Below, one piece after another: positions 1 to 5,990 of a DNA stretch of 6,095 bases. The stretch lies in the NCBI GenBank assembly GCA_002345425.1, contig DDWA01000050.1, positions 1 through 6,095 of the forward strand, read 5' to 3'. Each line of letters begins with the position of its first letter. Positions within the stretch are counted from its first letter, which is position 1. A program made the position numbers and the translations under genes. The DNA is from Caryophanales bacterium UBA2298. Lineage in GTDB: Bacteria; Bacillota_I; Bacilli_A; Izemoplasmatales; Hujiaoplasmataceae. The notes under the pieces are model-generated. The model did no database searches, was not told where the DNA came from, and worked only from the letters and a program-made list of their open reading frames with translations.

Positions 1-22
1 TAAGTTTAAAGGTGAAAATTAA
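1..22 (+). CDS. Possible 3' end of an upstream plus-strand gene
   Basis: Frame 2 reads K-F-K-G-E-N and then TAA at 20-22, one base before a strong plus-strand hairpin terminator that starts at 24. A stop codon directly before a terminator is what the end of a gene looks like. Frame 1 stops at base 1 and frame 3 runs into the hairpin, so frame 2 is the best candidate. Only six residues are visible, so no product can be named and the call rests on position alone. Confidence 0.35.
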
Positions 23-23
23 T

Positions 24-57
24 AATTCCTTCAACAAGATTTGAAGGAATTTTTTTA
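24..57 (+). terminator. Rho-independent terminator, possibly bidirectional
   Basis: A perfect 11-bp inverted repeat (AATTCCTTCAA at 24-34, TTGAAGGAATT at 41-51) with a 6-nt loop is followed on the plus strand by seven T (50-56). It would end transcription of the gene entering from the left. The MFS frame on the minus strand stops at 57-55, at the edge of this hairpin. On that strand the downstream sequence (ATTAATTTT) is moderately U-rich, so the hairpin may end both transcripts. Confidence 0.88.
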
Positions 58-1332
58 TATTGAATTGTTTAGTAGCTTTCTTTCTGGTTTTTTAATAAAG
101 AAGGAAAGTACAAAGGTGATAAATGCGAAGGTCATCATGGCGATTATTGCGGTATTATAGCTGCCGGTTAAATCATAGGAAAGCCCAAAAGGTAGGGCTC
201 CCAAGGCACTGCCAACAACCATAAAGACAGTTGCGGCGCCTCTGATACTGCCAAGATTGTTGCGACCGAAGTAATTAGGCCATAAGACATTCATCGAAAC
301 GTTTTGAATGGCTGTTGCAAAGCCATAGAACAACACAAAGATGATTGCGGTTATTTGATTGGACACAAAGAAGATTAAAAAGAGTAAAGACAGAATAACC
401 ATAATCATTGTGACTGCGAGAGTATATTTTAAAGGGTATTTATCGATTACCACTTTAGCGATAAAAGGAATAAAGAAAGCGGGGAAAGCCATCAAGCCAA
501 TTATCATTGCGGTTAATTCATTAGCGATTGAACGAAGTTCCATAATCTTAAAAAAATGAAATGTTAAACCGGTTGAAACCATTGGCGGAATCATTGAAAT
601 GATACCGGCTAGCCAAAATTCTTTCGTTCTTAAGGTTTCTTGTAAGGTAAAACTTTCCCTTTCGACTCGTTTAAGGGCATTTTCTAGTTCAGTTTTATCG
701 GTTATGACTTCATTTTCCACGGCGATATTATTATCTTCTGGTTTATTGGATACGAACAAATATACTAAAGGTAAAAAGACAACGATTAAAATTAAACTCT
801 AGATTCGCCAAGTTACTTGCCAACCTACTTGTGAGATTAACCAAAGGTTGAATGAAGGAATAATCAAAGCAGCTACTAAACTGCCGATTCCACTTAAACT
901 GATGGCAAGAGCTCGCTTTTTATGGAACCATTGCGGAACTAGTGAATTAGGTATTAAAGTCATTGAACCTTGACCAAAGTATCTTAAAAAGAAAAAACCT
1001 AAAGAAATCATTAAGATAGAAGAAACAAAACTATTATAAAAAGCTGTCAGCGCTAGTAATAGTCCGACGATCATCATCATTTTTCTTTGTCCGACTTTAT
1101 CAACGGCTCGACCCATAAAGATTAAGAGAAAACCGCTGATGGTTGTAGCTATACTATAAGCTGAAGAGATTAGGGTTGAAAACTAGTTGAATTCTTTATT
1201 ATATTCATTGATGAAAACGCTGATTGAATAAGTTTGTCCTGGTGAACTCATAAAAAGAGCGATACCGCTGATAACGACAATTACCCAACCATAGTAAACA
1301 TATTTATTTAGTTTGATGACAATATTTTTCAT
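55..1332 (-). pseudogene. MFS transporter (OFA/monocarboxylate-like) with two in-frame TAG codons
   Basis: Translating straight through from ATG 1332 to TAA 57-55 gives a 425-residue frame, a normal length for a 12-helix major facilitator. The start has a GAGGT ribosome binding site and an extended -10 promoter upstream. Visible hallmarks are an N-terminal YYGWVIVV first helix, motif A between helices 2 and 3 (GRAVDKVGQRK, residues 74-84), a GWQVTWR segment at the helix 5/6 region, an acidic cytoplasmic loop (about 190-230) and a second six-helix half beginning near TLRTKEFW. TAG interrupts the frame at residue 50 (1185-1183) and residue 178 (801-799). The first follows EFN and precedes FSTLIS, which lines up with the family motif EFGWSRTxIS, so TAG occupies the conserved Trp. 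The second follows WRI and precedes a hydrophobic helix, and Trp is plausible there too. The frame is otherwise intact, with no indel. The simplest reading is two TGG-to-TAG nonsense changes; readthrough or suppression is the alternative. ATG 1116 and TTG 759 lie inside the protein and are not believable starts. The substrate is unknown. Confidence 0.85.
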
Positions 1333-1339
1333 AATTTTT

Positions 1340-1371
1340 ACCTCGATAATTTCACAAAGACGATTATATCA
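1340..1371 (-). promoter_or_regulatory. Extended -10 promoter and RBS of the MFS gene
   Basis: On the minus strand TGATATAAT (1371-1363) is an extended -10 element (TGN plus perfect TATAAT). No good -35 hexamer lies 16-18 bases upstream, which is common for extended -10 promoters. GAGGT at 1344-1340 is the Shine-Dalgarno sequence, about 7 bases before ATG 1332. The survival of a good promoter and RBS suggests the double-amber gene is still transcribed or was disabled recently. Confidence 0.6.
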
Positions 1372-1423
1372 TAAGAAATTGTTGAATTATAGTGAATTAA
1401 TGTATTATTTTACAGATGTGCAC

Positions 1424-1452
1424 TTGAATTTTTTACTTATGGATATTATAGT
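1424..1452 (+). promoter_or_regulatory. Promoter of the flavodoxin gene
   Basis: TTGAAT (1424-1429), a 17-base spacer and TATAGT (1447-1452) form a sigma-70/sigma-A type promoter with four and five matches to consensus. The predicted transcript starts near 1459 and has a leader of about 27 bases, too short for a riboswitch. The MFS promoter points away on the other strand about 50 bases to the left. Confidence 0.6.
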
Positions 1453-1485
1453 AATGAATGGAATATAAAAAGAAAGGAAAATAAT

Positions 1486-1917
1486 GTGAAAAAAGCAATT
1501 GTTTATTACTCAAAGACTGGCAATACGAAGAGCGTTACGGAAAGATTTAGTGGATTTGATCTTTTGCAAATTAAAGCTCAGTCAGATAATCCCAATATTT
1601 ATAAACCGTTGTTGACTGAACTTCCTGATGTTAGGGATTATGATTATTTAGTCTTTGCTAGTCCGGTTCATGGGTTTCAGTTATGTAAAATTACGAGAGC
1701 TTATTTAAACACTTTAGGTGATTTAAGCGGAAAAACCATCGATTTATACATAACTCATCAATTCCCCTTTGCATTTTTAGGTGGAAATCAAACTTTAAAA
1801 CAAATGAAAAAGATTATTGAAGCAAAGAATGGTGAAATAAGATTTATGACTTCAGTTAATTGGGGAAGCAAGAAGAGAGAAGAAGTTATCAAAGAAATGA
1901 TTAAACAATATCTTTAA
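1486..1917 (+). CDS. Flavodoxin-family protein
   Basis: This 143-residue cytoplasmic protein has a short flavodoxin fold. It opens with beta strand KKAIVYY followed by the FMN phosphate-binding loop SKTGNT (residues 9-14). A second flavin-contact loop FASPVHG falls at 57-63 and a THQFPFAFLGGNQTLKQM segment at 90-107, where such proteins have the third loop. These proteins bind FMN and carry electrons between redox enzymes or act as small quinone/flavin reductases; the sequence does not show which. The start is GTG 1486. The ATG at 1484 is followed directly by TGA and cannot be used, and AAGGA at 1474-1478 sits 7 bases before the GTG. The gene is monocistronic, divergent from the MFS gene and convergent with the ABC operon. 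At 143 residues it is at the short end for flavodoxins. Family assignment is firm; partner and reaction are unknown. Confidence 0.9.
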   Translation: MKKAIVYYSKTGNTKSVTERFSGFDLLQIKAQSDNPNIYKPLLTELPDVRDYDYLVFASPVHGFQLCKITRAYLNTLGDLSGKTIDLYITHQFPFAFLGGNQTLKQMKKIIEAKNGEIRFMTSVNWGSKKREEVIKEMIKQYL

Positions 1918-1919
1918 AT

Positions 1920-1966
1920 AAAAAAATTAGATAATTAAATTTGTCATTTTTTTATCTAACTTTTCT
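1920..1966. terminator. Bidirectional terminator between flavodoxin gene and ABC operon
   Basis: TTAGATAA (1927-1934) pairs perfectly with TTATCTAA (1952-1959). Inside it, after a 2x2 T/T internal loop, AAAT (1937-1940) pairs with ATTT (1946-1949), leaving a 5-base loop. Seven A at 1920-1926 give the U-tract for minus-strand transcripts, and CTTTTCT after 1959 gives a weaker one for the plus strand. The TAA of the ABC ATPase gene (1954-1952) lies inside the stem. Confidence 0.75.
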
Positions 1967-2656
1967 CATAAATTCACTTAATTGTATTGTTTTTGGTTTA
2001 TCAAGAATTTCTGGAGTCCCGTGTTCGTAGATTAAACCGTCATGCATGAAAATTACATAATCCGCGAAATCTCTAACGAAGCTTAAGACATGAGTTACAA
2101 AAACAAATTCTTTACCCAAACCTTTTAATTCTTCAACTGCAGTTAAAACCTCGTGGGTAAGGATTGGATCTAAAGAAGCTGTAGGTTCATCTAGGTAGAT
2201 GATTTTAGGATCAATGCTTAAGGCTCTAGCTATTGAAGCTCTTTGAGCTTGACCGCCAGAGACGTTTTTAGGTAATTTATTGACTTGCGTTTCTAAGTGT
2301 AGCATATGTAAGTATTTTATGGCTATGCTCTCAGCTTCTTCTTTTGTTTTTTCTCTGGTCTTTTCTAAGATTAGAGTAATGTTTCTTTTAAGTGATAAAT
2401 GAGGGAAGAGATTATGATTTTGAAAGACAAAACCAACATGTTGTTTGTATTCTATATCATCAACTGATTTGTCATTAATAAAAATATTTCCAATCGATGG
2501 TTTTTCAAGACCTGACATTAGACGTATTAAAGTTGATTTACCGGATCCAGAGACGCCAATAATGGCAATTGATTTATAATTTTCTAAGATGAAGTTTAAG
2601 TCATGGATGACTTCAACATCATATGAATGAGACAAGTTTCTTAGTTCTAATTTCAT
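1952..2656 (-). CDS. Amino-acid-type ABC transporter, ATP-binding protein
   Basis: This cytoplasmic ATPase powers the importer encoded with it. From ATG 2656 it is 234 residues, with all nucleotide-binding elements: Walker A GVSGSGKST (34-42), Q-loop Gln79 in FVFQN, signature VSGGQ (132-136), Walker B IIYLDEP (152-158), D-loop SLD (161-163) and switch His189 in VTH. Overall it matches the GlnQ/HisP group of polar amino acid importers. A GTG at 2665 would add three residues, but the ribosome binding site AGGAAG (2670-2665) runs into that GTG and sits 8 bases before ATG 2656, so the ATG is preferred. The ATG overlaps the permease stop as ATGA, a sign of translational coupling. It is the last gene of the operon and ends inside the shared terminator. 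The transported compound cannot be read from this subunit. Confidence 0.95.
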   Translation of the reverse strand: MKLELRNLSHSYDVEVIHDLNFILENYKSIAIIGVSGSGKSTLIRLMSGLEKPSIGNIFINDKSVDDIEYKQHVGFVFQNHNLFPHLSLKRNITLILEKTREKTKEEAESIAIKYLHMLHLETQVNKLPKNVSGGQAQRASIARALSIDPKIIYLDEPTASLDPILTHEVLTAVEELKGLGKEFVFVTHVLSFVRDFADYVIFMHDGLIYEHGTPEILDKPKTIQLSEFMRKVR

Positions 2657-3411
2657 AAAGCCCACTTCCTTTCAACAAACTTGGTTAGTTGTGACAAAGG
2701 AATGGTGATTAGTAAATATAAGACCCACATTAATATGTAGCCTTCCACAAAAGCGAAAGTTCTTGATTGTGCAACATTAATGACAAAGTAAAGTTCGTTG
2801 TAACTGATAAGGTTTAAAAGGGCACTACCTTTAATAATCATTGAAAAGTTGTTCATAAGTGGCGGCATCAAGATTCTTACGACTTGAGGAATAATGATAT
2901 ATCTATACCGTTGAAAAGAAGTAAACCCAAAGAGATCCATTGCAAGATATTGTTCTTCAGAAATGCTGGAAAACGCTGATTTATAGACATTAGTCATATA
3001 AGGTGACATATAGACAATTAAAGCTAGAACTCCGAAAAAATTTCTTTGGTAAGAGTTAAATGCTGGACCAATTAAGAAAGCCATGACAATGATTAAGACA
3101 AGTAAAGGCGTACCATAAATGATTTCTGTAAAAACATCAATAAGAGCTTTAAAATATTTTATTTTTGAAATTTGTAATAAATAGAGAATAAATCCTACGA
3201 TTAAACTGCCGACAAGGGATATAAGAGATACTAGAATTGTGTTTTTGATACCATCAAAAATCATAAACCGATAAATATAGAAAGGTTCTAACGAAAAATC
3301 GCTTGCTTGCTTAATGGCAACGTAAGCGATAAAAGCGATGATTGTTGAAATGGCAAAGAAATAAGCTAAAAAAGATTTTAGTTTATTCATTGATGTAGAA
3401 TTCAAGTCCAT
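2653..3411 (-). CDS. Amino-acid-type ABC transporter, permease
   Basis: This 252-residue integral membrane protein belongs to the HisM/GlnP-type permeases. Hydrophobic helices are visible at about 14-33, 56-80, 98-115, 125-142, 185-203 and 223-240. The coupling EAA loop is at about 151-184 (EEQYLAMDLFG through IIIPQVVRILMPP) and docks on the ATPase. The EAA triad itself reads YLA, while the conserved Gly and the later IPQ..R...P are kept. One permease gene is present, so the complex would use a homodimer. ATG 3411 is taken as start because AGGAAG lies just upstream (3419-3414), though its 2-base spacing is tight. ATG 3390 (residue 8) has no ribosome binding site nearby but remains possible. 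The chosen start gives a 29-base overlap with the binding-protein gene. This is the only gene in the window ending in TGA, which argues against TGA coding for Trp. Confidence 0.93.
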   Translation of the reverse strand: MDLNSTSMNKLKSFLAYFFAISTIIAFIAYVAIKQASDFSLEPFYIYRFMIFDGIKNTILVSLISLVGSLIVGFILYLLQISKIKYFKALIDVFTEIIYGTPLLVLIIVMAFLIGPAFNSYQRNFFGVLALIVYMSPYMTNVYKSAFSSISEEQYLAMDLFGFTSFQRYRYIIIPQVVRILMPPLMNNFSMIIKGSALLNLISYNELYFVINVAQSRTFAFVEGYILMWVLYLLITIPLSQLTKFVERKWAL

Positions 3412-4234
3412 ATCTTCCTAATTTTTCTAATAGTACTTCATCCCATTTGTCAGATAAAACTTCATATAAACCGCCGTCATCATTAAAAGTTGGGATAAAG
3501 GCATTAGCTTGATTAAGTAATTCAGTATTGCCTTTTTTGACTGCCATCCCAATTGGGCTAGAGACAAAAGCGTCCCAAATAACGATTGTGGTATTTGGAT
3601 TAGCTTTAAAACCATCAACTACTGGATTAGCGCTCATTAGTAAAATATCAGACGTTCCTTGGGAAACACCCTCAACAGCAGTTCCTAAATCAGTCGCGGA
3701 GATTACCGTTTTACCATATGATTCTGGGATAGTCGTTGAAACTTGTGAAGCAATACCAACATAGGTAGCGCCATCAATTGCTAGAATCTCTTCAATTGTA
3801 GAATTTTCAGTCAATGAATTTGTATCCGCAAAGTCTTTGTTGACTAAAGAGATAATCTTGAAGTAAAAATATGGATCGGAAAAATCTACTTGTGTCATTC
3901 TGTCTTCAGTTATGCTCATTGAGGCGATAACAATATCGATTTCACCGGAATCTAAAGACGGAATTAATGAAGCAAAATTTGTGTTGACGATTTCAACTTC
4001 ACGACCGATAAACTCACCAAATGCTAAAGCGACGTCAACACTTATGCCTTCTGGTTCGCTATCTAAGTTTAAAGTTTCAAATGGCGGATAGCGTAAATCC
4101 ATTCCTACTCGAAGTACTGGTAAAGCAGTAGTTGCATCTGTATTGTTTTGTTGAATAGTAGTTGTGTTTGATGCACAAGCACTAATAGAGATAATTGTTA
4201 GTAACATTAAAAATATCATAATCAATTTTTTCAT
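3383..4234 (-). CDS. Amino-acid ABC transporter substrate-binding lipoprotein
   Basis: This is a 283-residue family 3 solute-binding protein, anchored to the outer face of the membrane. Residues 1-19 form a lipoprotein signal peptide (MKK, hydrophobic core, lipobox SISA) with Cys20 as the lipidation site, followed by a Thr/Asn/Gln-rich linker to about 36. The mature domain starts with LRVGMDLRYPPFE (41-53), then EGISVDVA (62-69) and the hallmark IASMSITEDRMTQVDFSDPYF (103-123). In characterised relatives the Arg of this motif, here Arg112, binds the ligand alpha-carboxylate. GIASQVSTT (160-168) and QGTSDILL (192-199) correspond to hinge and lobe 2 ligand loops. This points to a polar amino acid; cystine, glutamine or others cannot be separated by eye. 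Translation starts at ATG 4234 behind a near-perfect Shine-Dalgarno stretch (AGGAAGGTGAT, 4250-4240). It is the first gene of the operon. Confidence 0.95.
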   Translation of the reverse strand: MKKLIMIFLMLLTIISISACASNTTTIQQNNTDATTALPVLRVGMDLRYPPFETLNLDSEPEGISVDVALAFGEFIGREVEIVNTNFASLIPSLDSGEIDIVIASMSITEDRMTQVDFSDPYFYFKIISLVNKDFADTNSLTENSTIEEILAIDGATYVGIASQVSTTIPESYGKTVISATDLGTAVEGVSQGTSDILLMSANPVVDGFKANPNTTIVIWDAFVSSPIGMAVKKGNTELLNQANAFIPTFNDDGGLYEVLSDKWDEVLLEKLGRYGLEFYINE

Positions 4235-4262
4235 AATATATCACCTTCCTAGAAATTATTTT

Positions 4263-4290
4263 ATCATAAAGGTTTGAAATATATTTCCAA
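4263..4290 (-). promoter_or_regulatory. Promoter of the ABC importer operon
   Basis: On the minus strand TTGGAA (4290-4285), a 16-base spacer and TATGAT (4268-4263) form a plausible housekeeping promoter. Transcription would begin near 4256, leaving a leader of about 22 bases that is mostly ribosome binding site. There is therefore no room for a T-box or riboswitch downstream of this promoter. The oxidoreductase terminator just upstream (4336-4364) insulates the operon. Confidence 0.55.
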
Positions 4291-4335
4291 TTTGATATAT
4301 TTTTTTTTGGAGTTCAAAGTAAATTATATTGAAAA

Positions 4336-4364
4336 TAAAAAAAGGACTAGAAAAAATCTAGTCT
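4336..4364 (-). terminator. Rho-independent terminator of the oxidoreductase gene
   Basis: On the minus strand GACTAGA (4363-4357), a loop of five T and TCTAGTC (4351-4345) form a perfect 7-bp stem, followed by CC and seven T (4343-4337). It starts one base after the TAA stop (4367-4365) and separates this gene from the ABC operon. Confidence 0.88.
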
Positions 4365-5720
4365 TTAGCATTGATCATTTATTAATTTTATCAGTGCGTT
4401 TTCTGCAGCATTCACTAATTGATAAGCAATTGGTGAAGCTGTTAATGCCGGATGAGTTCCCGCTTGAAAAATTACTATTTCATCCGCTGTCATTTCATTT
4501 GAGATGAAAGCACTAATGGCGTTTATTAATTCTCCGCCTGAGTAAGCGCCGTAGATTTCACCGCCAACGATACCTCTCGTGCCTTTTTCAAAGAGAAGTT
4601 TTACTTTTAAGTTTTGTCCGCCAGGCATAAGTCCTGGATGGCGATTGATTGATTCAGCTACGCCAGTAACAATTTCAAAGCCTTTACGGGCAGCTTCATC
4701 TTCATTTAGTCCCGCTGCGGCAAAGACATTACCGTTTAAAACAGTTGAGAAACAACCGACGACACCGCGATTAATTCTTGTATATTTAAAGAGGTTAGCT
4801 CCGACGATTCTCGCTTCCATAGTTGCGATTGATGCTAGTTTCAACATACTAACTTTATGGTCGAAAAAGGAGTCTTTATCAGCACAGTCACCACAGGCAA
4901 AAATCGCTTCATCACTTGTAACCATGTAACGGTTAACTTTAATTCCGTTTCCAAGCCCAATTTCCAGACCTGCTTGTCTAGCTAGATCAATATTAGCTTT
5001 AGCGCCAATTCCTAAAACGACCAAATCAGCTTTTAAGGTTTTACCTGAAACTAATTTCACTTCTTTAATTTTTTTATCACCTGATAATTCTTTAACTTGT
5101 TCATTGAGAAGGATATTGATATTTAAAGTTCTTAAAGCATCTTCAGCTAAGATGCAGAACTCTTCATCATAGACTATCTTTAATAAATGGTCTTGCATTT
5201 CTACAATGGTAACGTTTAAGTTATTGTCATATTTTTTAATTTCTTCAGCCATTTCACAGCCGATGAATCCGCCACCGATAACAACAACATCTTTAACATT
5301 TTTTAACTCATCATATAGTTTTTGTAAGTAATCCGTATTCTTTTCTACCACAAAAACATTTTCTAAATCTACTCCCTTGATTGGTGGGATGATTGGTTTT
5401 GAACCAGTTGCGATTACCAAGCGATCATAACCATATAAATCGTCACAAATAGAAATGGTTTTATTGACCTTGTCAATTGCTTCAACCTTACCTACTAAAG
5501 CTTCTAACTTATTGCTTTTCTCGATATTTTCGACTGGTATCAAATTCTTCATTGCATCATGTGCAGTTCCGTAAATATAGGGAATTCCACATGGTATTGG
5601 AACATGCAATACATCTCTAACTATCAAGATGTTTTTTCCTGGGTAGTACTTTCTCGCAGTAGTCGCTGCGACTACTCCAGCTGCGCTTTCACCGATGATA
5701 ATGACATCATAATGTTTCAT
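4365..5720 (-). CDS. FAD/NAD(P)H pyridine nucleotide-disulfide oxidoreductase (CoA-disulfide reductase/NADH oxidase-like)
   Basis: The 451-residue length is typical of class III flavoprotein disulfide reductases with a single active-site cysteine. In order they show: N-terminal FAD motif VIIIGESAAG (6-15, Ser in place of the middle Gly); catalytic Cys44 in PIPCGIPY (41-48), which in this class forms a mixed disulfide with CoA or is oxidised to sulfenic acid; ATGSKP (104-109); NAD(P)H-binding VVVIGGGFIG (145-154); the second FAD motif FACGDCAD (274-281); and a C-terminal dimerisation domain with THPALTASP (422-430). Relatives reduce CoA disulfide, oxygen or polysulfide with NAD(P)H, and the sequence alone does not choose. 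Thiol or oxygen defence in the cytoplasm is the likely role. The start is ATG 5720, 7 bases after AAGGAGAG (5735-5728). The gene is monocistronic with its own promoter and terminator. The last residue is a cysteine (Cys451). Confidence 0.93.
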   Translation of the reverse strand: MKHYDVIIIGESAAGVVAATTARKYYPGKNILIVRDVLHVPIPCGIPYIYGTAHDAMKNLIPVENIEKSNKLEALVGKVEAIDKVNKTISICDDLYGYDRLVIATGSKPIIPPIKGVDLENVFVVEKNTDYLQKLYDELKNVKDVVVIGGGFIGCEMAEEIKKYDNNLNVTIVEMQDHLLKIVYDEEFCILAEDALRTLNINILLNEQVKELSGDKKIKEVKLVSGKTLKADLVVLGIGAKANIDLARQAGLEIGLGNGIKVNRYMVTSDEAIFACGDCADKDSFFDHKVSMLKLASIATMEARIVGANLFKYTRINRGVVGCFSTVLNGNVFAAAGLNEDEAARKGFEIVTGVAESINRHPGLMPGGQNLKVKLLFEKGTRGIVGGEIYGAYSGGELINAISAFISNEMTADEIVIFQAGTHPALTASPIAYQLVNAAENALIKLINDQC

Positions 5721-5740
5721 TTTAACACTCTCCTTTTATT

Positions 5741-5783
5741 GTCATATGCCAAAAATATGATATACCTATAAAAGACATATGTC
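5741..5783. promoter_or_regulatory. Paired palindromes flanking the oxidoreductase promoter (putative operators)
   Basis: GACATATGTC (5774-5783) is a perfect 10-bp palindrome lying over the -35 element. GTCATATGCC (5741-5750) lies over the predicted start site. Both fit G-N-CATATG-N-C, and their centres are 33 bases apart, about three helical turns. Two matching sites bracketing the -10 element are what a dimeric repressor would use. The regulator is not identifiable; this is inference from layout. Confidence 0.4.
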
Positions 5784-5785
5784 AA
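5757..5785 (-). promoter_or_regulatory. Promoter of the oxidoreductase gene
   Basis: On the minus strand a perfect -35 TTGACA (5785-5780), a 17-base spacer and -10 TATCAT (5762-5757) make this the best-matching complete promoter in the window. The transcript should start near 5750, about 30 bases before ATG 5720. Palindromes overlap both the -35 element and the start site. Confidence 0.75.
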
Positions 5786-5841
5786 TATAAAATTTATTTA
5801 AAAATGGTTTTTAAAATGATTAAAGGTAAATTTAAATGACA

Positions 5842-5885
5842 TTTTCTGAAATTATATTTGATGAAGATGTCTTTTTCTGAAAAAG
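5842..5885. repeat. Direct repeat of TTTTCTGAAA, second copy within a 15-bp palindrome
   Basis: TTTTCTGAAA occurs at 5842-5851 and 5873-5882, with a 31-base period. Each copy is centred on a T between complementary arms (TTTC/GAAA). The second extends to CTTTTTC-T-GAAAAAG (5871-5885). It lies 50-90 bases upstream of the -10 element of the next plus-strand gene. It may be a regulator site or simply AT-rich coincidence. Confidence 0.3.
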
Positions 5886-5930
5886 CATGTTTTTAAGTTA
5901 AGTAAATGATTATCTAATTTTTTAATTATT

Positions 5931-5982
5931 TGATATAATGGAATCGTTAAAATCAAATTTGGATTTATAAAAGGAATAGGAG
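5931..5982 (+). promoter_or_regulatory. Extended -10 promoter and RBS of the gene at 5991
   Basis: TGATATAAT (5931-5939) is an extended -10 with a perfect TATAAT, the same nine bases as in front of the MFS gene. No convincing -35 hexamer is present. AGGAG at 5978-5982 lies 8 bases before ATG 5991. The leader would be about 45 bases. Confidence 0.65.
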
Positions 5983-5990
5983 TTAAGTAA

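Noticed and set aside
55..759. A separate 234-residue gene starting at TTG 759
   Set aside because: It is the second half of the MFS transporter, in the same frame as 799-1332 with no RBS before TTG 759. A half-transporter starting in a membrane-edge loop is not credible as an original gene.
359..802. Plus-strand open frames at 359-559 and 599-802
   Set aside because: They lie antisense within the MFS gene, lack RBS and promoter, and show no domain pattern.
799..1116. A separate 105-residue gene starting at ATG 1116
   Set aside because: ATG 1116 is residue 73 of the MFS protein, immediately before motif A, and has no RBS. The real start at 1332 has one.
798..1187. TCTAGA and ACTAGT at the amber codons as cloning-site remnants
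   Set aside because: The flanking sequence is continuous transporter coding sequence in frame on both sides; ACTAGT also occurs near 936 by chance.
1415..1424. GTGCAC palindrome in the divergent region
   Set aside because: It is a single six-base palindrome with no partner copy, expected by chance.
2653..2655. TGA read as tryptophan (Mycoplasma code)
   Set aside because: The permease is complete at this TGA and reading on gives only two more codons before TAG. All Trp codons checked in the window are TGG.
2657..2665. GTG 2665 as start of the ABC ATPase
   Set aside because: The AGGAAG sequence runs into this GTG but is well placed for ATG 2656, which also gives the usual ATGA coupling and a typical N-terminus.
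3427..3764. Open frames at 3427-3618 (minus) and 3528-3764 (plus)
   Set aside because: Both are out-of-frame shadows of the substrate-binding protein gene.
4235..4335. T-box or riboswitch in front of the importer operon
   Set aside because: The leader after the predicted promoter is only about 22 bases, and the space upstream is occupied by promoter and terminator.
4274..5771. Plus-strand open frames at 4274-4507, 4579-4929 and 5559-5771
   Set aside because: They are antisense shadows of the well-supported oxidoreductase gene and cross its terminator or promoter.
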